A stretch of DNA of 64,000 bases from Adhaeribacter arboris (GTDB lineage Bacteria > Bacteroidota > Bacteroidia > Cytophagales > Hymenobacteraceae). The position numbers and the translations under genes were made by a program. Location: contig NZ_PYFT01000001.1 of the NCBI RefSeq assembly GCF_003023845.1, forward strand, positions 3,472,001 through 3,536,000, given 5' to 3'. The notes under the pieces were generated by a model. That model ran no database searches. It saw only the letters and a list, made by a program, of their open reading frames with translations, and was not told the origin of the DNA. Numbering within the stretch: position 1 is the stretch's first letter; each line of letters starts with the position of its first letter. Of the stretch, positions 1-7,879 are shown one piece after another.

Positions 1-633
1 GATGCCGGAATTAGCGTAATTGTCACGATTACGGAAGGTATTCCTACCAAGGATATGATCTACGTGAAAGAATATATCAAGGAAAAATCTCTCACTTTAA
101 TTGGGCCCAACTGTCCGGGTGTAATTACTCCGGGCGAAGCGAAAGTAGGTATTATGCCGGGTTTTGTGTTTGAGCCGGGCCGGATTGGGATTGTATCGAA
201 ATCCGGAACCTTAACGTACGAAGCCGCCGACCAAATTGTAAAAGCGGGTTTAGGAATTTCTACGGCTATCGGTATCGGCGGTGACCCTATTATTGGTACG
301 CCTACCAAAGATGCCGTGGAACTGCTCATGAATGACCCGGACACCGACGCTATTGTAATGATTGGCGAAATTGGCGGTAACTACGAAGCAGTTGCTTCGC
401 ACTACATTAAAGAAACCGGCAACAAAAAGCCAGTGGTTGGTTTTATTGCGGGTCAAACGGCTCCGAAAGGTCGCCGGATGGGTCACGCCGGAGCTATAAT
501 TGGTGGTGCTGACGATACTGCCGAAGCGAAAATGCGTATTATGCAGGAGTGCGGCATTCACGTAGTAAAATCGCCGGCTAATATTGGCGAAACCATGGCT
601 AAAGTATTAAAAGGCGAAGCCATTGAAGCGTAA
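1..633 (+). CDS. sucD: Succinyl-CoA ligase alpha subunit (5' end cut by window)
   Basis: This is the C-terminal two thirds of the alpha subunit of succinyl-CoA synthetase, the TCA-cycle enzyme that converts succinyl-CoA plus ADP/GDP and phosphate to succinate, CoA and NTP. The frame is open from base 1, so the start lies outside the window. Visible family motifs are [20 protein letters not shown], the SKSGTLTYE segment, GIGGDP, and [10 protein letters not shown], which carries the histidine that is phosphorylated in catalysis. The C-terminus is complete. A strong intrinsic terminator follows 60 bases after the stop, so this is the end of its transcript. No sucC is visible because the window begins here. 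Confidence 0.97.
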   Translation, partial: DAGISVIVTITEGIPTKDMIYVKEYIKEKSLTLIGPNCPGVITPGEAKVGIMPGFVFEPGRIGIVSKSGTLTYEAADQIVKAGLGISTAIGIGGDPIIGTPTKDAVELLMNDPDTDAIVMIGEIGGNYEAVASHYIKETGNKKPVVGFIAGQTAPKGRRMGHAGAIIGGADDTAEAKMRIMQECGIHVVKSPANIGETMAKVLKGEAIEA

Positions 634-693
634 AAATTAGCTAGTGTTTAGCTAGTAGTAACTAGATTTTAGATACCAGACTTTTATAAAATT

Positions 694-729
694 AAAAAAA
701 GAGATGCTTTAAAAGGCATCTCTTTTTTT
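694..729 (+). terminator. Intrinsic terminator after sucD
   Basis: A 7-bp GAGATGC/GCATCTC stem at 701-722 is flanked by seven A on the left and seven T on the right, which extends the helix and gives a U-tract. It separates sucD from the dps-like gene. Confidence 0.85.
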
Positions 730-836
730 ATGCTCGTCTTGATAAATAAGCTATTCAAAAAAGTTTTCTTAAACTTTAAGGAGTATTTACAAGTTTAAAC
801 CGTACATAATAGAGAACGACGAAAACCTATAATACT

Positions 837-1313
837 ATGCAAGACTTAACCGCAACCGGCCTCGAAAAAAAAAGCAATCAGGAGTTAGCTACTAAGCTGA
901 ACGAACTTCTGGCTAATTACCACATTTACTACCAGAACGTGCGCGGATTTCACTGGAACATCAAAGGGGGTAATTTTTTTCAGTTGCACGCTAAATTTGA
1001 AGAATTATACACTACTGCCTTAACCCGCATCGACGAAATAGCGGAACGCATCTTAACTTTGGGCTACACGCCTTTACACAGCTTTTCCGAATATATTGTT
1101 AATTCTACCATAAAAGAAACCCATAATCTTACTTCGGATCGCGATACCGTAGGAACGACCATCGAGAACTTAACTTTTTTACTTCATTTGGAACGTGAAA
1201 TTTTAAAGTTAGCCGACGAAAGTAACGACGAAGGTACCTTAAGCTTAATTAGTGATGATCTAAACGAAATCGAAAAAACCTTTTGGATGCTTAATGCTTT
1301 CCTGAACGGGTAA
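837..1313 (+). CDS. dps: Dps family DNA-binding ferritin
   Basis: A 158-residue Dps/miniferritin. Members form 12-mers that oxidise and store ferrous iron with peroxide and shield DNA during starvation or oxidative stress. The ferroxidase signature is present: NVRGFHWNIKG near residues 34-44, then FEELY and RIDEIAERI about residues 55-70. The N-terminus is short and mildly basic, so DNA binding cannot be judged from sequence. The length is normal for the family. It is monocistronic, bounded by the sucD terminator and by a long perfect inverted repeat downstream. No OxyR or Fur site could be recognised upstream. Confidence 0.93.
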   Translation: MQDLTATGLEKKSNQELATKLNELLANYHIYYQNVRGFHWNIKGGNFFQLHAKFEELYTTALTRIDEIAERILTLGYTPLHSFSEYIVNSTIKETHNLTSDRDTVGTTIENLTFLLHLEREILKLADESNDEGTLSLISDDLNEIEKTFWMLNAFLNG

Positions 1314-1328
1314 CCTAATCGTAACTAG

Positions 1329-1380
1329 GCGCTAAAAACAAAAAGCGGGAGAAAATTCTCCCGCTTTTTGTTTTTAGCGC
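1329..1380. terminator. Bidirectional terminator, perfect 25-bp inverted repeat
   Basis: Arms 1329-1353 and 1356-1380 are perfectly complementary, with only AA between them. A GC-rich core (AGCGGGAGAA) is flanked by A/T runs on both sides, so the hairpin can stop transcription from dps (plus) and from the convergent cargo gene (minus). Confidence 0.88.
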
Positions 1381-1405
1381 TAAAGCCCGCAGGTTTTTAT
1401 TTAAA

Positions 1406-2953
1406 TTATCGCACCATAATCTTCTTGCTGTAAGAATGACCATTACCTGACACCGTTAACAGGTATACACCCGCTGCTAAATACTGATTCTGATTGATTT
1501 GAAAAGTATCTTCTCTGCTTAGGGTTTTTACTTTACTCACGTAATATCGCTGTCCTACCAAGTCCGTTAGCAATAGAGAATACTCTTTATCATCGGCTCC
1601 GCCAATAACTATATTTATTTCTCCTTCCGTTGGATTAGGAAAAACGTTCACGGTAAAAACCGAGTTTTCAATTAAATTAACTGCCACTATTTCTGAGTAA
1701 GTACTATTCTTGTTATTGTCAGTTTGTTTCAGGCGGTAATACGACAAACCATTAAACGGTTGCATATCCTGCGCCTGATAGGTTATACTAGTACCTGCTG
1801 CTTTAACTATAGCTACTCTATAGTAATCTTTTAAATTGCGGGTTTTCTCAACGGTAAAAAAATCACTTTCCGTTTCCGAAGTTGTTTTCCAATGCAGGTC
1901 TACGCGTGAATTATTTAAAGTAGCCGTAAAATTTAACAGCTGCACAGGTAAAGGCGAATTGTTACCCGATAAAGTCCAGGGCGAAAAAGCAGTTACATCC
2001 GGCACGGTAGCCGAATAAGCCGTACTGCTTTGGCCGGGTAATGGCAACTCCCAGATAGCGCGCGCCGCATTCCAACGCTGCGCCTGCAACATGGTTACTT
2101 GCCCTACTTCCTGGGGGCTAGCAGTAAAAGTAAGTGTGGCCGTGCCGCTTGGTCCGTCTTTGTCTATTTGCCAGAATCGATCGACGGTGTTGGTGCTGTT
2201 ATCTTTGCCGTTCCAGCCGTTTACATTGGTAACTAAGTTAGGCGTGGTAGGGTAAGGTTGATTAGTAACACTGGTAGCGTAGGTAGCAACGGCCACGTTT
2301 CCTATTGTTCCAGCTGTTAGATTCAGCACAAAAGGGATATAATTACCCGTTGCCGTACCAAACGGAAAAACGTGGGCTCCGGTACTATTACTGATATTCC
2401 AATTTATCCGGCTCGAGTTATTGGTCTGTTCGCTTATAATATAACCATTGGTGCGAGCTATGGCAGTAGGAGCATTATTGCCAATAGTTAAAGTCCTGGA
2501 ATTTAAAAACAGAGGGCCAGTAGTTAAAGTAAGAACATCGGTGCGTACATTTTGCTGCAAAGTAAGCCCAGCTGTATTATTAACTGTAAATTTTTCGAAT
2601 CTGGTAAGCGAAGAACCAGTTATTGCTTGCCCAACTGTTCCGGTAAAATTCACGTCGCCTATCCCGTTCGGGTTAATAAATACGTTATTGGCCGCATTAT
2701 TCGTTATATTTCCTTGCAGGGTAATAGTACCGTTATTATCAATACTGCCATCGGTACCAAAAGCCGTATTGTTGATTAGGTTAGCATTAGTGCCGGTAAT
2801 AGTTAAAAAGGAACCGGTTCCTACTACTATTTTCCCGCCATTGTTAACGACACCCTGGGCCTGCAGAAAGAAAGGCAACAACAGAAACAGGCAAAAAAGT
2901 AACCTCTTTCTTAAGCAGTAGATGGATGATATACACATATCCTTAGTGTTCAT
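1406..2953 (-). CDS. Secreted T9SS type A cargo, repetitive beta-rich protein
   Basis: A 515-residue protein that begins with a signal peptide (hydrophobic core about residues 18-30, cleavage near LQAQ). The body, residues 35-330, is Asn/Gly/Thr-rich with degenerate repeats, as in beta-helical adhesins. Residues about 335-430 read like a fibronectin-type-III-like module common before sorting domains (PLPVQLLNF... SYYRLKQTDN). The last 80 residues, from VFPNPTEGEINI to KKIMVR, form a type A T9SS C-terminal sorting domain, so the protein should be exported by the type IX pathway and attached to or released from the surface. It starts 22 bases after the stop of the upstream tail-fibre-like gene, which suggests co-transcription. 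The ligand is unknown. Confidence 0.85.
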   Translation of the reverse strand: MNTKDMCISSIYCLRKRLLFCLFLLLPFFLQAQGVVNNGGKIVVGTGSFLTITGTNANLINNTAFGTDGSIDNNGTITLQGNITNNAANNVFINPNGIGDVNFTGTVGQAITGSSLTRFEKFTVNNTAGLTLQQNVRTDVLTLTTGPLFLNSRTLTIGNNAPTAIARTNGYIISEQTNNSSRINWNISNSTGAHVFPFGTATGNYIPFVLNLTAGTIGNVAVATYATSVTNQPYPTTPNLVTNVNGWNGKDNSTNTVDRFWQIDKDGPSGTATLTFTASPQEVGQVTMLQAQRWNAARAIWELPLPGQSSTAYSATVPDVTAFSPWTLSGNNSPLPVQLLNFTATLNNSRVDLHWKTTSETESDFFTVEKTRNLKDYYRVAIVKAAGTSITYQAQDMQPFNGLSYYRLKQTDNNKNSTYSEIVAVNLIENSVFTVNVFPNPTEGEINIVIGGADDKEYSLLLTDLVGQRYYVSKVKTLSREDTFQINQNQYLAAGVYLLTVSGNGHSYSKKIMVR

Positions 2954-2975
2954 TTTTTAAGTTTGAAGGATATTA

Positions 2976-5816
2976 TTAATCGTCCATTCTACGCCAATTG
3001 GTACCATCCGAAATTATCTCAACGGCTCCTGCAGCAGCTAAAGAACTTGCGGTAACACCGTTGCCCGTCGTAATAGCCGGTGAAACATTAAGGGCTTGAG
3101 AACCATGATTCACGATCCGATATACCCGGCCTGTGCAGGTACTTGCCGGCGGCAGGGTAAAAGTGTTACCAGCCGTTGTACCGGTTTTTATTACTACGTG
3201 GTCCGTAGCATTAAGTGAGTAATTACCCGTTTGAGTTTTAACCGCCAAAGTGAGCGATCCATTAACGGACAAGGTAGAAGTTGGCGTGGTAGTAGCGATT
3301 GCTACCCTTTCTCCGGAAGCAGTAATTCGCATGGCTTCGTTGGTAGTGGCAGTTCCTCCCACTAAAAAAATAATAGATTTTGGGTCAGTTTGATTCGGAT
3401 TATTATTTACTATGTAGAAGTCATTTCCCGCTGATAAAATATAACCATCGTTGGCTTTTCCAGTTTCTATAGGGTTACCATTTTGATAAACATAACCGGA
3501 ACCATTTATTCCTACATCAATAAAATTGGTGGTTTCGGTACCATTATTAGCCGTTGCTACAATATCGGAACTGGCCTGATTCCCAGTGGATAAATTTTGA
3601 ATATTGGTTTGGAAGTAGTTATTAACACTTCCTTTCGCGTATATAGCATTAACTGAAGTAGTAGTACCCGCATCAACTACTAATTTTTCTGGATTATCAT
3701 CATCAAAGGTAGTGGTACCAATGCCCACATTACCGGCTGGAGATATAATCATGCGGGTATTTAATGCGGCTGGCTGCGCCTCGGCATTAGCTAAAGTGCT
3801 ATTAGCATCTAAATTAAAGTTCTGAAATCGAATTTCTTCCGCTACCATGCGTATCCGGTCGGGGCCAAAAGCGTTAGATGGGTCATTGCCAACGAAAAAA
3901 AGCATCTCCTGCTGCTCCGTCGCGCCCCCGGGCCGTACTTCTATGGCAGCATCCGGGTCAGAGCCGGTATTGGCAAACATAATTCTTCTGGGAGTTGTAG
4001 TAGAGGTAGCACTTAATCTTAGATTGCCGTTTACGTCTAATTTCTCTGCGGGAGCAGTAAGGCCAATGCCTACATTACCATTGGCCAAAACGCGCATTTT
4101 TTCGGTATTATTGGTAATAAAAGGTAAATCAAAATTAGTGATAGTACCTAGGTTACTTAGCGCACCTACACTATTGCCTCCTAAAGCCCAGCTAGAAGAC
4201 GCACCCGCTGTTACCCAAACGGGCGAAGCATTTACTCCCGCCGATTGTAGCACTTGCCCAACTGTACCTGCCGAACCATTCGGCATAAAGGCGCCGGTTA
4301 ATTTAAAATTTCCTACTACATCCAGCTTTTGGGCAGGCACTGTTACGCCAATACCTACGTTCCGGGCAGCCGTAATACGCATGGCTTCATTGGTGGGGGC
4401 TGTACCACCGGTCGTAAAAATCATATCTTTGGTGGCATTATTATTTACGATATGAAAGTCCTGGCCGGCTGATAGTAAGTAGCCATCGTTCGCCTTACCG
4501 GTTTCTATGGGATTACCCGTTTGGTAAACATAACCGGAACCGTTAATACCTAAGTCAATAAAATTGGTAGTCTCGGTACCATTATTAGCCGTGGCTACGA
4601 TGTCGGAACTGGCCTGATTACCGGTCGACAAATTTTGAATATTCGTCTGGAAGTAAGAATTAATGGTTCCTTTAGCGTAAATAGCATTTACCGACGTAGT
4701 GGTTCCCGCATTTACAAGCAATTTCTCGGGGTTGGTAGCATCAAAGGCGGATGCACCAATACCTACATTACCTGCTGCCGAGATCCGCATTTTTTCGGTA
4801 TTATTGGTAATAAAAGGCAAATCATGGTTCGAAATAGTACCTAAGGTTTTAATGCCCGTTAAAGTATTACCATTTAATACCCAGTTCAGGTTACTGGTAG
4901 CGGTACTCAGGTCTACCCAAACCGGTGAAGCATTGGCACCCGCCGATTGCAAAACGTACCCGGCTGTACCCGGCTGGTCATTCGGCATAAAAGCCCCGGT
5001 TAATTTAAAATTCCCTGATACATCTAATTTTTGGGCAGGAGCCGTTACGCCCAGACCCAGATTACCAGCACTATTTACCACGTTTATGGCCGTACCCGTA
5101 GGATTTAGCCATTCCGTTAAGTTAGCCGATTGAGTAGCGGAATTACCCTGGATAGATAAAGGTACGCTTGCGTCACGGGCACTTCTTACTAAAACGCCTC
5201 TGTTGGGGATGGTAGTACCGGCTATAAAGGCCGGGAAAGCTGCTGTTTGACGATCACCAGAGAGAATAGTTGTATGGAAAGAACCCATTTGTAAGCTGCG
5301 GCCACCACCACCCTGCCAGAAAATATCGCCGCCATCACCACCAATGCGAAAATCACCGGTACCGCCGGTATTGGTAAAAAGTAATTGTGAGATAGTCCCA
5401 GTCCGACGAACTTCTAAGGTGTTATTTACTGCCAGCGAATTTCTGGGATTAGTTACGCCTACTCCCACAAAACCGGCCGAGTAATAGATATTATTTGTAC
5501 CGGTTTCTTTTATCCATTGGTTACCCATATCCGAAACAAGCGGGGTCCAGGTGGTACCGGTATAATAGTAAAAACCAGGAGTAGTACCATCTGTCTGGTA
5601 CACCAACAAACCCGTAGCCGGACTAGCAATAGCCGTACGTTGGGCTTCCGTCATGCGGGGCACTAATATGCCTTTAGAAGTAGAGTAAACATCCAGTACC
5701 GCCGAAACATCCGGTGTACGACTGATATCGCTGATACCCGTATTCTGAGCGAAAACGCAAGTACTGTAAACAGAGAGCAAAAACAACAATCCAGTTTGTA
5801 AGTTTAAATAGCGCAT
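2976..5816 (-). CDS. Large secreted tail-fibre-like repeat protein
   Basis: A 946-residue protein with a signal peptide ending at VFAQ (residues 1-23). An early segment (SAVLDVYSTSKGILVPRMTEAQRTAI, GLLVYQTDGTTPGFYYYTGTTW) is the signature found at the N-termini of many Bacteroidota tail-fibre- or collar-like surface proteins. The rest consists of repeated NVGIG, KLDVxGNFKLTGAFMP and EAMRITA modules. One module of about 130 residues occurs twice (about 350-480 and 698-830) with near-identical stretches. No type A sorting domain is evident; the C-terminus ends ...IISDGTNWRRMDD. The function is probably surface adhesion (inference). It is the first gene of a two-gene unit with the downstream T9SS cargo. 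Confidence 0.8.
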   Translation of the reverse strand: MRYLNLQTGLLFLLSVYSTCVFAQNTGISDISRTPDVSAVLDVYSTSKGILVPRMTEAQRTAIASPATGLLVYQTDGTTPGFYYYTGTTWTPLVSDMGNQWIKETGTNNIYYSAGFVGVGVTNPRNSLAVNNTLEVRRTGTISQLLFTNTGGTGDFRIGGDGGDIFWQGGGGRSLQMGSFHTTILSGDRQTAAFPAFIAGTTIPNRGVLVRSARDASVPLSIQGNSATQSANLTEWLNPTGTAINVVNSAGNLGLGVTAPAQKLDVSGNFKLTGAFMPNDQPGTAGYVLQSAGANASPVWVDLSTATSNLNWVLNGNTLTGIKTLGTISNHDLPFITNNTEKMRISAAGNVGIGASAFDATNPEKLLVNAGTTTSVNAIYAKGTINSYFQTNIQNLSTGNQASSDIVATANNGTETTNFIDLGINGSGYVYQTGNPIETGKANDGYLLSAGQDFHIVNNNATKDMIFTTGGTAPTNEAMRITAARNVGIGVTVPAQKLDVVGNFKLTGAFMPNGSAGTVGQVLQSAGVNASPVWVTAGASSSWALGGNSVGALSNLGTITNFDLPFITNNTEKMRVLANGNVGIGLTAPAEKLDVNGNLRLSATSTTTPRRIMFANTGSDPDAAIEVRPGGATEQQEMLFFVGNDPSNAFGPDRIRMVAEEIRFQNFNLDANSTLANAEAQPAALNTRMIISPAGNVGIGTTTFDDDNPEKLVVDAGTTTSVNAIYAKGSVNNYFQTNIQNLSTGNQASSDIVATANNGTETTNFIDVGINGSGYVYQNGNPIETGKANDGYILSAGNDFYIVNNNPNQTDPKSIIFLVGGTATTNEAMRITASGERVAIATTTPTSTLSVNGSLTLAVKTQTGNYSLNATDHVVIKTGTTAGNTFTLPPASTCTGRVYRIVNHGSQALNVSPAITTGNGVTASSLAAAGAVEIISDGTNWRRMDD

Positions 5817-6240
5817 AAAAAATTTATTAATAATCCAACACCCAATTTACCATAAGAATGACTAATACCGTGGAATCCTTTAACTAAGATAAGTTAAAAA
5901 TTTGGGTGATTTTCAAAAAGCAAAGCGGTAAAAAGGAGTCTTTTAATTTATTTTGACTTTATATGCGGGTCGCCTATATAGTCCTTAAAGCAAAATGTTT
6001 AGGCTATATTTACTGTAGTAGAAAGAATAAATACCCTTGGAAAGTACAGGCAACTTATTTTATTCTTTTTGATTGCCTTACTTTACAGTATTTTAATTTG
6101 GCTTTTTTTAAAGAAGGAAACAATAACAAAAAGAATAATACCGGAGTTAATAAACTTGTTTAATAGCTCGACCATTCCGTTCTTCATCGGCGAAAAGTAC
6201 TATTAGCCTGTTGCGCCCACGGTAAGAAGTTGTTTTCTAG
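5817..6240. other. Intergenic, no convincing gene
   Basis: AT-rich spacer that holds the promoter region of the tail-fibre-like gene (minus) and the 3' flank of the OmpA-like gene. A 66-codon reading frame at 5963-6163 has biased, repetitive composition and no family resemblance, and is not called. No clear hairpin terminator was seen. Confidence 0.5.
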
Positions 6241-7443
6241 CTACTCCATTTTATTTGCCGAAACGATAAATTCTACCCGCCGGTTTTTAGCCCGTTCTGT
6301 TTCAGTAGCATTGCCCGTAATGGGGCGGCGGTCGGCGTAGCCCTGAGTAGTAATTCTGTTACCCGCAATCCCGTGCTGCTGCAAGTAATCTGCTACTACT
6401 AGCGCCCGTTTAATGGATAGTCTTTTTTTCAGCCGATAGCTGCCAAGATTATCCGTATGCCCCGCAATGTTTATATAGAGGTAAGAAAATTTCTGTAACA
6501 ACTTCACTAAACGGTCTAATTCCGGAACGGACTCGGGCAGCAAAACACTTTTACTTTGCGCAAAAAATACGTTCTCTAATACCATAGCTTTATCTGTTTC
6601 CAGGCTATCCCAGGTGTCTTCTCGTGGTGTAGCTACTATTGGGGTTTCCGGAGCATTGTTCGTAGGTAGCCGGCTCGCGGTTGCTCTTTTCGGTTTATAG
6701 ATAACAACCGGTAATATTCCGGTAACCGAAGGCACCGGTTCGGGTAAAGTAGAGGCTGCTTTTTTAACTTGGGCAGATGAGGTACGTAAAGAAGCAGAAG
6801 TAATTTTAGAGGTGGCTTTAGGTGCCAACTGTACCACCGCAGGCACCGGTTGATAAACAAGAAGCGGAACAGGTTGGCTGAACAAATAGCGTTGCGGAAT
6901 TATTTCTTCTGGGGTATATACGGGTAACCCCAATACCCGGACAACATCTTTCGGGCATTCCCAGGCCAACTTTATAATTGTAGTAACCGGCCCGTTATAA
7001 TACTCTAGCTTAAGCTTGTAATAATGGCCGGCTTTTAATTCTATACCTGCTTCGCGTACTACTTCTTCCTGTATATTCCAATCGTTGATCAATAATTTAC
7101 CGCCCAGCCATAATCGCACGCCATCATCTACGTGTACTATTATTTTATAAGTACCCGTTACCGGTGCCAGTAATTTGCCGGTCCATCGTACCGAATAATC
7201 TTCGGCGTATACACCCGGACCCGGACTTTTCCGGAATAAATAAAAATTAACTTGCTTATCCGTCCGCGAAAGTACTTTTTCTTCGAAGTTTGTTCCGTTA
7301 TAATAATCGCCTCTTAATCCGTTACCTCTTACTCCTTGCAGAACAGCATAATTTCTTTTAACCGGAACGGCTAGTTGTGCCCGAACAGGTTCAACTGTCC
7401 TTAAGGCCGCCAATAACACAATAGTAAAGCAGACATAACGCAT
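6241..7443 (-). CDS. PA14 domain plus OmpA-like peptidoglycan-binding protein
   Basis: A 400-residue exported protein with a signal peptide ending near VRAQ. Residues about 40-165 form a PA14 carbohydrate-binding-type beta-barrel (GLRGDYYNGTNFEEKVL, VRWTGKLLAPVTGTYKI, DDGVRLWLGGKLLIN, YYKLKLEYYNG). A Pro/Ala/Thr-rich linker of about 100 residues follows. Residues about 290-398 are an OmpA-like peptidoglycan-anchoring domain with IAGHTDNLGSYRLKKRLS and QGYADRRPI...ERAKNRRVEFIV. The fusion suggests an outer-membrane or periplasmic protein that links a glycan-binding head to the cell wall. It is transcribed alone, divergently from the Kelch protein gene. Confidence 0.88.
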   Translation of the reverse strand: MRYVCFTIVLLAALRTVEPVRAQLAVPVKRNYAVLQGVRGNGLRGDYYNGTNFEEKVLSRTDKQVNFYLFRKSPGPGVYAEDYSVRWTGKLLAPVTGTYKIIVHVDDGVRLWLGGKLLINDWNIQEEVVREAGIELKAGHYYKLKLEYYNGPVTTIIKLAWECPKDVVRVLGLPVYTPEEIIPQRYLFSQPVPLLVYQPVPAVVQLAPKATSKITSASLRTSSAQVKKAASTLPEPVPSVTGILPVVIYKPKRATASRLPTNNAPETPIVATPREDTWDSLETDKAMVLENVFFAQSKSVLLPESVPELDRLVKLLQKFSYLYINIAGHTDNLGSYRLKKRLSIKRALVVADYLQQHGIAGNRITTQGYADRRPITGNATETERAKNRRVEFIVSANKME

Positions 7444-7879
7444 ATTAATCCCGGAATTAAGAAAATGTTTTCAAGGAAGATGTTTCTTATAGGAGATGCA
7501 GGTATCTTCAAAATTCCATATATAATTAGGGAAAATGAATAATTTTGGTAACTTAGAGAAAATTCTTCGATAATAAACTAATTTACACTCCACTTTAAGG
7601 TTAAGAACCCTAGCTCTAATTTCTTTAAGGGCAGGTCTTCATTAATTGAGATAAATCTAGAAATTCCATAAACCACCGTTAGCTTTCCGGGATGGCTGTA
7701 GCTTTAAATAGATTGGCTATACCTCCCACTTTTAGCTCGCCCCCCTCTGAAATTATATTTTGTTTGAAAACAGATGGGATAAAAAGGAACAAATAAATAG
7801 CTTCAAAAGTAAGAACATAATAGCTTAGCGACTTATTAAGCCCTTAATGGTTGTTTTTTATTTTTTATTTCAAACCCGT
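7444..7879. other. Divergent promoter region, no gene seen
   Basis: About 430 bases between the minus-strand PA14-OmpA gene and the plus-strand Kelch-protein gene. It is AT-rich and presumably carries both promoters. I could not identify a convincing promoter element of the Bacteroidota consensus, and I see no ORF or strong hairpin. Confidence 0.4.

Noticed and set aside
2448-2921. 157-codon plus-strand reading frame opposite a T9SS cargo gene
   Set aside because: It is antisense to a well-supported protein with signal peptide and sorting domain; long antisense frames are common in such repetitive genes.
3300-4900. Regular DNA repeats suggestive of a CRISPR or satellite
   Set aside because: They are in frame inside a coding sequence and reflect duplicated protein modules, not short direct repeats with unique spacers.
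5963-6163. 66-codon plus-strand reading frame with a Lys/Asn-rich tail
   Set aside because: Biased composition, no conserved motif, and no supporting context; probably chance.
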